Shown one piece after another: positions 39,170 to 47,632 of a DNA stretch of 64,000 nt (its first letter is position 1; each line of letters starts with the position of its first letter). The stretch comes from Pseudomonas paracarnis (GTDB lineage Bacteria; Pseudomonadota; Gammaproteobacteria; Pseudomonadales; Pseudomonadaceae): positions 124,001 through 188,000 of the forward strand of contig NZ_CAJFCN010000005.1 of the NCBI RefSeq assembly GCF_904063055.1. Reading direction: 5' to 3'. Both the position numbers and the translations under genes were made by a program. Under the pieces are notes generated by a model that ran no database searches, had not been told where the DNA came from, and saw only the letters and a program-made list of their open reading frames with translations.

Positions 39170-40088
39170 CGGTCTTCCAGAAAGGGTAAAAGTTGAACCA
39201 TTGTTGGGGCGCTTGCAGGCAGAACTGGCCCAAGCGTGCGGCGTAGCGGGCGGTCCACAGGGCGATGACCTGCTCGCGGGTGCTGCGCTTCCACTCGATC
39301 AAATCGGCAAAGGGCTCGATAGTCAGGCGATAGCGGCCCTGGTGCTTAAGACACATCAGCAGATTGACCGGGCACTTGAGCAAGCCCGCCAGCAGCCATG
39401 GGCCTTGGGGAAATGCCGCCGTATGGCCGAGGAAGTCCACGCGCACCGTACGCCCGCCGTGCAGCGGGATGCGGTCGCCGGCAATCGCCAGCCACTCGCC
39501 ATCGTCCAGGCGCTGGCTGAGCAGCAGCATGGTGGCCGGGTCCAGTTCGCTCACCTGAATCAGGCGCAAATGGGTCGCGCCGGCCTCGCCCAGCAGGCGG
39601 TTGAAACGCTCGGCGTGCTTGGTGTGCACCAGCACGTTCATGGTGACCTGTTCACCCATTTCCGCCAGGGCGCGGCACACTTCCAGGTTACCCAGGTGCG
39701 CACCCACCAGCATCTGCCCGCGCTCGCCACGCAGTTGGCTGCGCAACTGCGCCGGGTCGTTGATCTCGATTTGCTCCAGGCGCAGCTTGCCGTTCCACAC
39801 GTCCAGCTTGTCCAGCAGCGAATCGGCGAAGGCCATGAACTGGGCAAAGACGGTGCGGTGGCTCGGCAGCAAGTCATCGCGCCCGCTCCATTGCGCCAGC
39901 CGCTGCTGGTATTGCCACGCGCTGTGGCGTGCGGTGCGGCCGAACAGGAAGAAGTAAAAGACGATGCTGTAGAGCAACGGGCTCAATAGGCGACGGCCGA
40001 GGACTTTGACCGCGACCGCGGTGAATTTCATCAGCCAGAAGCTGCCGCGTTCCTCGCGGTCGGCCCAATGTTTGGTGCTGTCGTTCAT
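39153..40088 (-). CDS. LpxL/HtrB-like acyltransferase
   Basis: 311 residues. An N-terminal membrane-associated helix (about 25–50) precedes a lysophospholipid/lauroyl-type acyltransferase domain with GAHLGNLEVCRALAE, the HX4E-type box, and IPLHGGRTVRVDFLG. It could place the aryl polyene chain or a fatty acid on the lipid anchor. ATGA overlap with the glycosyltransferase upstream; in some enterobacteria these two activities are one fused protein (recalled). Confidence 0.85.
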   Translation of the reverse strand: MNDSTKHWADREERGSFWLMKFTAVAVKVLGRRLLSPLLYSIVFYFFLFGRTARHSAWQYQQRLAQWSGRDDLLPSHRTVFAQFMAFADSLLDKLDVWNGKLRLEQIEINDPAQLRSQLRGERGQMLVGAHLGNLEVCRALAEMGEQVTMNVLVHTKHAERFNRLLGEAGATHLRLIQVSELDPATMLLLSQRLDDGEWLAIAGDRIPLHGGRTVRVDFLGHTAAFPQGPWLLAGLLKCPVNLLMCLKHQGRYRLTIEPFADLIEWKRSTREQVIALWTARYAARLGQFCLQAPQQWFNFYPFWKTDDDAS

Positions 40089-40819
40089 GCTTGCCACCGT
40101 CGCCACAGGATCATCGGCGCGCGCACGAGCATGCCGAAGAACAACCGCGTGTGCATGGCGCTGATGCGCAGGTTGTCACGCAACAAGCGAAAGTGCGACA
40201 GGCCGTCGGCGGGGTAGTGCACCTGGGTGGGCAGCCAACGCATAGGCTGGTTGCGCCAGGCCAGGCGTACCAGGATGTCCGAGTCGAAATCCATGTGCGT
40301 GCCGATGTAGGCCGAGTCCATCAGCGCCAGGGTCGGCGCCAGCGGGTACACGCGAAAGCCGCACATCGAGTCGCGAATCTCAAGCGACAGGGTATTGATC
40401 CACACCCACACGTGGGTCAGGTAACGTGCGTACAGGCGACCCTTGGGCACGCTGTCGTCGTATTCGGGGTAGCCGCAGATAACGGCGTCGGGATGCTGGC
40501 GTGAGGTGTGGATAAAGGTCTCGACTTCGCGCAGGTCGTGCTGACCATCGGCGTCCACTTGCAGGGCGTGGGTGTAGCCCAGGCGCGCTGCCTCGCGGAA
40601 ACCGGCCATCACGGCGCCGCCCTTGCCCTGGTTGCTGGGCAGGGTCAGCAGGGTGACGTTGTCCAGCGTCGCCAGGTGCGCCAGCACGGCTGCGCAGGCG
40701 GCGCTGCTGCCATCGTCCACCAAGAGGCAGGGCAGGCCGCTTTTCAGCACACTGTGGACCACGGCCGGCACGGCGGCTTCGTGGTTGTACACCGGGATTA
40801 AAGCGCAGGGGTTATGCAT
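40085..40819 (-). CDS. Family 2 glycosyltransferase
   Basis: A 244-residue GT-A fold enzyme. The nucleotide-binding DDGSS (about 36–40) and the DXD block VDADGQHD are intact, and KGGAVMAGFREA is typical of dolichol-phosphate-sugar-type synthases. It probably adds a sugar to the lipid part of the pigment. The start is the ATG at 40819. A REP pair and an unusually large 149-base gap separate it from the ligase gene, making this one of the breaks in the otherwise overlapping operon. Confidence 0.87.
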   Translation of the reverse strand: MHNPCALIPVYNHEAAVPAVVHSVLKSGLPCLLVDDGSSAACAAVLAHLATLDNVTLLTLPSNQGKGGAVMAGFREAARLGYTHALQVDADGQHDLREVETFIHTSRQHPDAVICGYPEYDDSVPKGRLYARYLTHVWVWINTLSLEIRDSMCGFRVYPLAPTLALMDSAYIGTHMDFDSDILVRLAWRNQPMRWLPTQVHYPADGLSHFRLLRDNLRISAMHTRLFFGMLVRAPMILWRRWQA

Positions 40820-40850
40820 GATGGGGGGCAACCGATACACCGCGCCGCCT

Positions 40851-40947
40851 GCATCGCAGGCAAGCCAGCTCCCACATTGGATTTGCTGTGCACTCAAGAT
40901 TGTTGGCCGACACTGATCCAGTGTGGGAGCGGGTTTGCCCGCGATTG
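40851..40947. repeat. REP pair, outward-facing, within the APE operon
   Basis: GCAGGCAAGCCAGCTCCCAC at 40856–40875 and GTGGGAGCGGGTTTGCCCGC at 40923–40942. The order is the reverse of most doublets here. It occupies the gap between the ligase–dehydratase and glycosyltransferase genes and could affect message stability. Confidence 0.8.
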
Positions 40948-40968
40948 AGCACGAAGTGCTCACCCGGC

Positions 40969-42639
40969 TTATGCATGCGCGGCCTCCAGCACGATCCGCC
41001 CGCTTGAGCACGCCGCAACCCCATTGCGATAGGCGAAGTACAGTTTGCTACGCTCCCGATCAAAGCGCAGGTGCAGTTCGATGTGATCGCCCGGGCGTAC
41101 CAGTTGTTGGAACTTGAGCACTTCCATACCGGCGAAGGTGCTCGGCAAGTCGAGCAGTTGCTGGCCCAGGTTGAAGGCCCATTCCACTTGCACCACGCCG
41201 GGCAATACCGGCGTGACCGGGAAGTGCCCGCTGAAATAGGCCAGGTCCGGTGGGATGCTCAGTTGCAAGGTCCATTCACCTTCGGTTTCGACTTGCGCCA
41301 ACACCTCGGGCCCCTTGGGGCGAGGCGCCAGCAACAAGGCTTCGACATCGGCCTGAGGCAGCTTGCCCTGGCTGTTCAGCGGCAGTTGGCGCAGCAAGCG
41401 CCAGCGGCGCGGCAAGGCCAGGGCCTCGCAATGTTGGCTCAAGTGCTGGCGCAAGGTTTGGGTGAGCGTGCGGCGGCCCTGGTTGCGCAGGGCATGCAAG
41501 CCATCGCTGCTGAGCACCACCAGCGCGCCGAGGGAGGCGCGGTTTTCCTGCACCACGCCCAAGCGGGTTTCGGCGACCCACGGGTGGGTCATCAACGCCT
41601 GTTCGAGCATCGGCAGGGAGATGCGTTTCTCTTCCAGCTTGACGATACGGTCCAGGCGGCCCAGCAACTCAAAACGGCCATCGGCATGGATGCGTGCAGC
41701 GTCGGCAGTCTGTTCGATGTGCCCTTCGGGCAGGTATTTTGATGCGATACGCAGAGCGCCGTCGGCATCCTGGCTCAGTTGCACATCGGCAAACGGCTGC
41801 CAGGGTTGCGCACCCTGGCGCCAGGCGATGCCGCCGGTTTCCGAGCTGCCGAGGATTTCTATGGGCCATTGCTGTAAACGGTCGTAGAGGCTGCCGGCAG
41901 CTTCAACCGGCAATGCACCGCCGGAGGAAAACACTCGCGCAACCTGGCTCAGTGCCGGCCAGTCGAGGTTGTCGCCCATGCGCTTGAGCAACGCCGGGCT
42001 GGCCACCCAGGCAAATTGCCGGTGCTCTCGGCTGGCGCGCTGCATGTCTTCGGGGAACGCCAGTTGTTTGCGCACAAAGGTGCGACCTGCGCACAGCGGC
42101 CACAGCACGCGAAACAGCAAGCCGTAGATATGCTGGGTGGCGACACTGCCGATGATGCAGGCGTCCTTGAGGTCTTTGCCCCACAGGGCCTCCAGCGCCT
42201 CTACTTCATTGGCCAACTGGCGCAGGGACTTGTCGATGCGCTTGGGCTCGCCGCTGGAGCCGGAGGTGCACAGGCTCAGTTGGCAAGTGTCCAGGTCGAG
42301 GGCGGCGGCGCTCAAGGGCACTTGATACAGCGCGTCCAGGTCGCTGGCTTCGACCAGCCAGGCATCCACGGCAGTGGCCCAGCGTTGGCGCGTCTGGGGT
42401 TGCAGGTCGGCGGGCAGCAGCACGCTCGCGCCTGCGCGCCAGGCGCCCAGCAGCGCAATCGCCAGCAGCCCGGCGTCTTCCAGGTGCACGGCCAGGCGCC
42501 GGATACCCCGGGCTTGCAGGCCCGCCGCCAGGCTCAGCGACTGCTCCCACAGTTGCGCGTGGTTCATGAGGGGCTCGGTGGTCACCCCGCGATCTTGCAG
42601 TGGCTCAAGCAGCAAATGCTCAAGTTTCAACCCTTTCAT
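40969..42639 (-). CDS. Aryl-acid:ACP ligase fused to ApeI-type dehydratase
   Basis: 556 residues. Residues 1–440 form an AMP-binding (ANL) ligase domain with the P-loop-like [10 protein letters not shown] and the LGSSETGG motif; it would activate the aryl acid and load an ACP, the ApeH role. From about 450 to the end is a hotdog domain with [19 protein letters not shown], putative catalytic H472, matching ApeI dehydratase. ApeH and ApeI are separate genes in the best-studied systems (recalled). The start is set by the ATGA overlap with apeG. Confidence 0.9.
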   Translation of the reverse strand: MKGLKLEHLLLEPLQDRGVTTEPLMNHAQLWEQSLSLAAGLQARGIRRLAVHLEDAGLLAIALLGAWRAGASVLLPADLQPQTRQRWATAVDAWLVEASDLDALYQVPLSAAALDLDTCQLSLCTSGSSGEPKRIDKSLRQLANEVEALEALWGKDLKDACIIGSVATQHIYGLLFRVLWPLCAGRTFVRKQLAFPEDMQRASREHRQFAWVASPALLKRMGDNLDWPALSQVARVFSSGGALPVEAAGSLYDRLQQWPIEILGSSETGGIAWRQGAQPWQPFADVQLSQDADGALRIASKYLPEGHIEQTADAARIHADGRFELLGRLDRIVKLEEKRISLPMLEQALMTHPWVAETRLGVVQENRASLGALVVLSSDGLHALRNQGRRTLTQTLRQHLSQHCEALALPRRWRLLRQLPLNSQGKLPQADVEALLLAPRPKGPEVLAQVETEGEWTLQLSIPPDLAYFSGHFPVTPVLPGVVQVEWAFNLGQQLLDLPSTFAGMEVLKFQQLVRPGDHIELHLRFDRERSKLYFAYRNGVAACSSGRIVLEAAHA

Positions 42640-43181
42640 ACGCGGCCTCGAACCCTTTGTCGTACCAGCCATTCCACGGCAAACAACAGCCCCATCAGCC
42701 CGTAGGCGATCAGGCCGTTGTACAACGTCCACCAGCTCAGCGGCGCCCACAGGGTGAGCGCGGCGGCGAGCAGGCCATTACAGAGAAAAAACACACTCCA
42801 CACCAGGGTGACCCGGCGGGTATACACCACCGCGTGGGGCGGCAGGTGCGGGTCGGTCATGCGTGCCAGGCGCTCGACCATCGGCGGGCCGTATTTCAGG
42901 CTCAGGCCGAACAGCGCCAGCATGAACCCGCTGACCAGGCTCGGGTACCAGCGCAGCCACTGCGGGTTATCGAACCATGCCAGTGCCAGGCAAAACACGA
43001 TCACCACCACCGCCATCCAACGGCTGCCCGGGCGCCGCGCAGCGGTGAGCGCGCGCAACAGCCACAGGCTGCCCAACAGCAAGCCGAACTGCCAGGGTGC
43101 AAAATGCTCGGTGCCGTAATACACGGCGAAGGGGTACAGCAGCCCCGCCAATAAAAGGCCAAGGCCGATCAGCCGGCTCAT
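42636..43181 (-). CDS. apeG: ApeG-like integral membrane protein
   Basis: 181 residues with about five to six hydrophobic segments (for example LIGLGLLLAGLLYPFAVYY and WMAVVVIVFCLALAWF). It is the COG4648-like membrane protein found between the ACPs and the ligase in APE clusters. Its function is not known. ATGA overlaps on both sides. Confidence 0.82.
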   Translation of the reverse strand: MSRLIGLGLLLAGLLYPFAVYYGTEHFAPWQFGLLLGSLWLLRALTAARRPGSRWMAVVVIVFCLALAWFDNPQWLRWYPSLVSGFMLALFGLSLKYGPPMVERLARMTDPHLPPHAVVYTRRVTLVWSVFFLCNGLLAAALTLWAPLSWWTLYNGLIAYGLMGLLFAVEWLVRQRVRGRV

Positions 43182-43432
43182 GCGGCGGGCTGGACCAGAC
43201 GGTACACCGCCTCTACCACGTCGTTCACCGTGCGTACCGCCTTGAACTCTTCGGCGGCGATTTTCTTGCCGGTCTGGCGCTTGATGTGGTCGATCAGGTC
43301 CACGGCGTCGATGCTGTCGATTTCCAGGTCCTGGTACAGGTTGGCGTCGAGGGTGACGCGTTCCGGGGGCAGTTCAAACAGTTCCACCAAGGCGTCGCGC
43401 AGGGTGTTGAAGATATCGTCACGAGTTTGCAT
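43178..43432 (-). CDS. apeF: Acyl carrier protein
   Basis: An 84-residue ACP. The phosphopantetheine serine is S40 in EIDSIDAVDL. It carries growing polyene intermediates; two ACPs (ApeE and ApeF) are the rule in these clusters. It starts ten bases after the other ACP gene. Confidence 0.93.
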   Translation of the reverse strand: MQTRDDIFNTLRDALVELFELPPERVTLDANLYQDLEIDSIDAVDLIDHIKRQTGKKIAAEEFKAVRTVNDVVEAVYRLVQPAA

Positions 43433-43441
43433 GGTACGGTC

Positions 43442-43711
43442 TCAAGCTGCCTGTCGGGCCGTGACGAACGCCGCAAGGCTGGCCACGTTGGTGAAGTGAT
43501 TGCGGGTGTCCTTGGCGTCGGCATCGATTTTGATGCCGTATTTTTTCTGGATCGCCAGGCCCAATTCCAGCGCATCGACCGAATCCAGGCCCAGGCCTTC
43601 GCCAAACAGGGTCTGGTCGCTGCCAATATCGTCGGGGCTGATGTCTTCCAGGCCCAGGGCCTCGATGATCAGCGTCTTTATGTCGTGCTCAAGGCGGTGT
43701 TGGTCGCTCAT
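43442..43711 (-). CDS. apeE: Acyl carrier protein
   Basis: An 89-residue ACP with the phosphopantetheine serine S44 in GLDSVDALEL. The start at MSDQHRLE was chosen because the upstream frame overlaps the acyltransferase. It overlaps that gene by 23 bases. Confidence 0.93.
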   Translation of the reverse strand: MSDQHRLEHDIKTLIIEALGLEDISPDDIGSDQTLFGEGLGLDSVDALELGLAIQKKYGIKIDADAKDTRNHFTNVASLAAFVTARQAA

Positions 43712-44501
43712 CTTCGGCGAGCTCCTTAATGAAATAGTGATGCAGGTGATCGTTGAGCTTGCGTGAAGCCTGGGGCGCGGGCCCGACTGCGGCAAACGCT
43801 TGTGGCTCTATATCGGCGCCCACGCGCAAACTGAAGTGAAATCGACGGTGGGGGATGCGATACCAGGGTTCGGCCTTGGTCAGGGTGGCGGGGCTGACCT
43901 TGATCACCACTGGCGTGATGATTGTCGCACCACGCAGCGCAATGGCCGCACCGCCGCGATGAAAGGCCGGCGCCGCGCCCGGCGTGGTGCGGGTGCCTTC
44001 GGGAAAGATGATCAGCGTCTGGCCGGCGCGCAGGGCGTCGGCTGCGGCATCGAGCATGTCGGCACTGCCGTCATTGCTGATATAGCCGGCATCGCGCACC
44101 GGGCTGCGGGTGAACGGGTTCTGGAACAGGCTCTGCTTGACCACGCAGTTGGTCTGGCGCATCAGGCCGATCAGGAACACCACGTCGATCAGCGACGGGT
44201 GGTTGGCGACGATCATCTGGCCAGGGCGGCCAAGCTTTTCGGCACCCTCGACGCTGTACGTGAGAATGCCCAGGCCCTTCATCAGGCGAATAAAAAACCA
44301 GAACAGGCAACTGATGGTGTGGCGTGCGCGCCGTTGATGCTGGCTGGTGTCGCCCGGCAGGCAACTGAGCAACGGAAATACCAGCAAACGCAGGCACAGC
44401 CCGCCGATGCCAAACAGGCAAAAGCTGAGGGCCGTGGCGAACAGGCGCCAATAATAGGCCTGCCGTGGCTTGTGGGTCAGGGCTTGCGTTGCCAGTTCCA
44501 T
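43689..44501 (-). CDS. apeD: 1-acylglycerol-3-phosphate-type acyltransferase
   Basis: A 270-residue PlsC-like membrane-bound acyltransferase. A hydrophobic N-terminal segment (about 20–50) is followed by the HX4D box NHPSLID and the FPEGTRTTPG motif. It probably acylates the glycerol or lipid anchor of the pigment. The start at MELATQ overlaps the end of the gene upstream by 25 bases. Confidence 0.87.
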   Translation of the reverse strand: MELATQALTHKPRQAYYWRLFATALSFCLFGIGGLCLRLLVFPLLSCLPGDTSQHQRRARHTISCLFWFFIRLMKGLGILTYSVEGAEKLGRPGQMIVANHPSLIDVVFLIGLMRQTNCVVKQSLFQNPFTRSPVRDAGYISNDGSADMLDAAADALRAGQTLIIFPEGTRTTPGAAPAFHRGGAAIALRGATIITPVVIKVSPATLTKAEPWYRIPHRRFHFSLRVGADIEPQAFAAVGPAPQASRKLNDHLHHYFIKELAEDERPTPP

Positions 44502-45195
44502 ACTCGGTTCTTCCAGGCATGTTGGCAGGCGCCCTGTTCGGTCAGCAGGGTGCGCAGCAGGTTCAGGGCGTGGGGCCACTGGGTTTGAGTGAGTTGGACA
44601 GTGCCGGTGGTGAGTTCCAGTTGCCACTCGTCGCCCGGCGTGAGCAACAGGCCGAGGGCGTAGGGGAAGGGCACATCCCTAATCCAGCTGGCGTAGGCGT
44701 GGGGCGGTTGTTCTTCGGTGATTACCAGCAATACGGCGGCGGCGCCTTCGTTGAGCAACGCGGCGGCTTCGAGCAGGCCGTGTTCGAGGCCATCGCCGGC
44801 GGCGGCGAGGGCGGTCATCTCGCTGGTTTCATTGCGCAGGATCGACCACAGGCCAATCACCGCGTTATGCACCGACAGGCTGAACTGAGTGGGCGACAGC
44901 GGCTGCTCGTTGGCCAGGTCACTGAGGATGTCCAGGGTGCGCGGGGTTTCGCCGTGGCGGGAAATAAACACCAGCGGCAGGTCTTCAAGGCCCTCGGCCA
45001 GCGGCCAGCCGACGCTGAACGCCATGCGCGCCAGCCGGCTCAGACGGCGGCGCTGCATGGCTGGCAAAAATGACACATCGGGGGACGCTTCGCTGACAGG
45101 CGGCAACACCGGTCCCGGCACCAGGCGTACCAGTCGTCCGCACTCGCAAGGCCAGGAGCCCAGGCGCGCCATTGGGCGATGTTGAAGTTGATCAC
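44477..45195 (-). pseudogene. apeC: Chain-length-factor homologue (ApeC-type) with a one-base frameshift
   Basis: First gene of the operon. Downstream of about 45118 the frame reads VLPPVSEASPDVSFLPAMQRRRLSRL, as expected for the KS-like chain-length factor. Upstream of it the matching N-terminus (INFNIAQWRAWAPGLASADD, then WYAWCR) is in another frame. It begins at a GTG at 45195. One missing base in the GGGACCGG stretch near 45110–45120 accounts for the break; adding it gives 720 bases and 239 residues. A shorter ATG start at 45172 exists, but its first 21 residues are out-of-frame sequence. It is either a real mutation or a sequencing/assembly error. The chain-length factor pairs with ApeO, so a true loss would affect pigment length or synthesis. 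Confidence 0.78.
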
Positions 45196-45309
45196 TGAGA
45201 AGTTATCCCGCCCCTGCGGGCTTCCATGTGCGGCCAATGGCCCCGGATTCCGGGACAGGGAGCAATGGCCGTATGGCGCGCATTATCCCGGTGCCGTGGG
45301 GTTCTAGCA

Positions 45310-45336
45310 AATAGTGGTGAAAGTTTGTTCACTATT
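45310..45336. promoter_or_regulatory. Inverted repeat between the APE operon and the ParA-like gene
   Basis: AATAGTG (45310–45316) and CACTATT (45330–45336) are perfect 7-base inverted arms 13 bases apart. They lie in the 316-base gap between the divergent apeC and ParA-like starts, in an AT-rich patch that could hold promoters. Nothing else is distinct in the gap. Confidence 0.4.
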
Positions 45337-45511
45337 GATCACAAATAAGTTGGAAGAATTTGCAGATTATCGGCGATCAAAGGCCGGACTCGATCGTTAC
45401 GCGGTTTCCATTCATTTGTGAGCCAGACAGCGCGCAAGGATGAACGAGGTAGCTAACCGGCGCTTTTGCGCTCTACACTCGGGGGATTCATTGATACACG
45501 GAGGTTTTTCC

Positions 45512-46282
45512 ATGCGGCGCGTGGTGTTCAATCAAAAAGGCGGTGTGGGCAAGTCCAGCATCGCCTGCAACCTGGCGGCGGTCAGCGCCAGCGAAGGTTA
45601 TCGAACCCTGTTGGTGGACCTCGATGCACAGGCCAACTCAACCCAGTACCTCACCGGGCTGACGGGTGACGACATCCCCATGGGGATCGCGGATTTTTTC
45701 AAGCAGACGTTGTCTTCCGGGCCGTTTTCGAAGAAGAACAAGGTGGATATCTACGAAACGCCGTTCGACAACCTGCACGTGATCACCGCCACCGCCGAGC
45801 TGGCAGACCTGCAGCCCAAGCTCGAAGCCAAGCACAAAATCAACAAGCTGCGAAAGCTGCTGGATGAGCTGAGCGAGGATTACGACCGCATTTACCTGGA
45901 TACGCCTCCGGCCTTGAACTTCTATGCGGTTTCGGCGCTGATTGCCGCTGATCGGGTGCTGATCCCCTTCGACTGCGACAGCTTCTCGCGCCAGGCTTTG
46001 TATGGCCTGCTAGCAGAGATCGAAGAATTGAAGGACGACCATAACGAAGGCCTGGAAGTGGAAGGCATCGTGGTCAACCAATTCCAGGCACGGGCGAGCC
46101 TGCCGCAACAGATTCTCGATGAGTTGATTGCCGAAGGGCTGCCGGTACTGCCGGTGTACCTGGCCAGCTCCGTGCGTATGCGCGAGTCGCACCAGGAGAG
46201 CAAGCCGCTGATCCACCTGGACCCACGGCATAAGCTGACGCAGCAGTTTGTGGACCTGCATAACTTGCTGGAAAACGCCTGA
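45512..46282 (+). CDS. Orphan ParA/MinD-family ATPase
   Basis: 256 residues. A deviant Walker A KGGVGKSS (9–16) with the signature lysine, then LLVDLDAQANSTQYL and the LDTPPALNF block, and an RLIDL-like C-terminus. These ATPases position plasmids, chemoreceptor arrays or other cargo. No ParB partner, replication gene or second partitioning gene lies nearby, so it is an orphan of unknown cargo. The start ATG at 45512 has GGAGG 7–11 bases before it; an upstream ATG would add a nonsense-looking extension. Confidence 0.85.
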   Translation: MRRVVFNQKGGVGKSSIACNLAAVSASEGYRTLLVDLDAQANSTQYLTGLTGDDIPMGIADFFKQTLSSGPFSKKNKVDIYETPFDNLHVITATAELADLQPKLEAKHKINKLRKLLDELSEDYDRIYLDTPPALNFYAVSALIAADRVLIPFDCDSFSRQALYGLLAEIEELKDDHNEGLEVEGIVVNQFQARASLPQQILDELIAEGLPVLPVYLASSVRMRESHQESKPLIHLDPRHKLTQQFVDLHNLLENA

Positions 46283-46305
46283 CCCCACAGGCAACACCGA
46301 ACACT

Positions 46306-46394
46306 GTGGGAGCCGGGCTTGCCCGCGATGAGGGCGGCACATTGAGTCAATGTGTCGCCTGGAACACCGTTATCGCAGGCAAGCCAGCTCCCAC
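46306..46394. repeat. REP doublet
   Basis: GTGGGAGCCGGGCTTGCCCGC and the inverse GCAGGCAAGCCAGCTCCCAC. Just after the ParA-like gene. Confidence 0.88.
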
Positions 46395-46566
46395 AGTTTG
46401 GATTGCATGCCGACAGGTGAGTTGGATTTGTCCCACCAGGTATGTAGGAAGGGGCTGGCAATGGGGCTTGTGCCTTGTAACCTTGCCTACAGCTACGCCA
46501 GAATCCGCCGGCTTGTGCGTCTGGATGGGCGTCTCTAAGGTTTGCCGGTCGCTGAATGTTCAGTGA

Positions 46567-46758
46567 TCGGGTTTAGTAGCCCGACCGACCAAAGCATGTG
46601 CACCTGCTCCAAAAGCATGGCGTTTATCGCCTATCTGATGGTGGCTGTGCGCAGGGCACCTTCGGGTGCGCCGGTCTTTGCTTTGTTCCCCGGTCTACTA
46701 ACCTGCGTACAGCTGCCACCCTTCGTTTAGTAGCGAAACGGTAGTGGCCCTATCAGGG
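46567..46758 (+). ncRNA. Candidate structured RNA or 5' leader element
   Basis: Several stems crowd into this gene-free stretch (46395–46767). TCGGG-TTTAGTAG-CCCGA lies at 46567–46584. A long imperfect hairpin (46640–46720) has GGTGGC/GCCACC and CGCAGG/CCTGCG arms and an inner GCACC-TTCG-GGTGC tetraloop stem. CGTTT-AGTAGCG-AAACG is at 46724–46740, and CCCT-ATC-AGGG at 46748–46758. CTACTAA (46695–46701) is complementary to TTAGTAG in both 46573–46579 and 46727–46733, allowing alternative folds. It runs up to the ATG of the next small gene, so a leader that switches translation is as likely as an independent RNA. No known RNA family was recognised. Confidence 0.4.
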
Positions 46759-46767
46759 AACAAATGC

Positions 46768-46985
46768 ATGTCTATCCGTCTTTTCAATGTTTCACCCAAC
46801 CTCCCCACCGAACCCTCGTACTCAACAGCTACGAAACCTTCTCCTCAGTGCGCACCTTGCTGCTCAACCTGTCCAACGACCTCACCGGCGAACACCGCGA
46901 CGTAGCGCTGGCCATCCACCAGTTAAGCGAACTGGGCGTCATGCTGGTCAGCCAGATGATGGACCGCGAAGCCCCGCTGACCTAA
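46768..46985 (+). pseudogene. Small DUF6124/DUF3077-like protein gene with an apparent frameshift
   Basis: From the ATG at 46768 the N-terminus reads LFNVSPNLPTE. The typical second half, TLVLNSYETFSSV then LTGEHRDVALAIHQLSELG, continues in the +1 frame, which has its own ATG at 46764. One base missing near 46809–46813 (GAACCC in place of GAAACCC) would join them. Such small proteins are abundant and of unknown function in pseudomonads. The 73-residue product from 46764 remains possible as an intact but odd version. Confidence 0.5.
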
Positions 46986-47004
46986 CGCATGAAATGCATC
47001 TAAT

Positions 47005-47089
47005 GTGGGAGCTGGCTTGCCTGCGATGGCATCACCTCGGTGTATCAGGCCGACCGAGTCGCCTGCATCGCAGGCAAGCCAGCTCCCAC
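47005..47089. repeat. REP doublet
   Basis: GTGGGAGCTGGCTTGCCTGCGATG and the inverse CATCGCAGGCAAGCCAGCTCCCAC enclose about 37 bases, between the small gene and trxC. Confidence 0.9.
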
Positions 47090-47116
47090 ATTGACCGAGT
47101 TGATTGAGGGGGATGT

Positions 47117-47551
47117 TTACACCCCCTGGCTGCTCAACCAACTCATCAACTGCGGCAACGGGAATGCCCCGCTCTGGCGCGCCACTTCGCGGCCGTTCTT
47201 GAACAGAATCAAACTGGGAATCGAGCGAATCCCCAACTGCGCCGACAGCTGCTGGTTAGCCTCGCTGTCCAGCTTCGCCAGCCGGCACTTGCCTTCCAAC
47301 TGCCCGGCTGCCTGTTCGAATACCGGCGCAAACGACTTGCACGGCCCGCACCAGTCGGCCCACACATCGACCAGCAGCGGCAGGTCGCCCTTGATCTGGT
47401 TGGCATAGTCACCCTGTTTCAAATCAAAGGGTTTGTTCAGCAACACCGACTGCTTGCAGCGCCCGCACTTGGGCGCATCACCCAGGCGTTCGCCGGGGAT
47501 GCGGTTGAGGCCGTTGCAATGAGGGCAGGGGATTACAAGAGATTCGGACAT
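47117..47551 (-). CDS. trxC: Thioredoxin 2 (zinc-containing)
   Basis: 144 residues. An N-terminal zinc ribbon (C9, C12, C29, C32) precedes a thioredoxin domain with the active site WCGPC (67–71) and the cis-proline region IPSLILF. It is a cytosolic disulfide reductase; in E. coli TrxC answers to oxidative stress. The start MSESLVIPC sits 7 bases after a GGAG-like site. Confidence 0.95.
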   Translation of the reverse strand: MSESLVIPCPHCNGLNRIPGERLGDAPKCGRCKQSVLLNKPFDLKQGDYANQIKGDLPLLVDVWADWCGPCKSFAPVFEQAAGQLEGKCRLAKLDSEANQQLSAQLGIRSIPSLILFKNGREVARQSGAFPLPQLMSWLSSQGV

Positions 47552-47632
47552 CGGGGGCTCCTTGGGGGCGGCTATTGGCTTCAATCTGGTGTCGGCGACG
47601 CGGTTTATCAACACGCGAAAAAAGGACAAAGC

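Noticed and set aside
45512..46282. Plasmid or genomic-island partition system
   Set aside because: A lone ParA with no ParB, replication initiator, integrase or att-like repeats, among core-type genes.
46395..46763. Protein-coding frames in the gap before the small gene
   Set aside because: Possible frames are short, overlap the hairpins and resemble no protein; the stretch is better explained by RNA-like structure.
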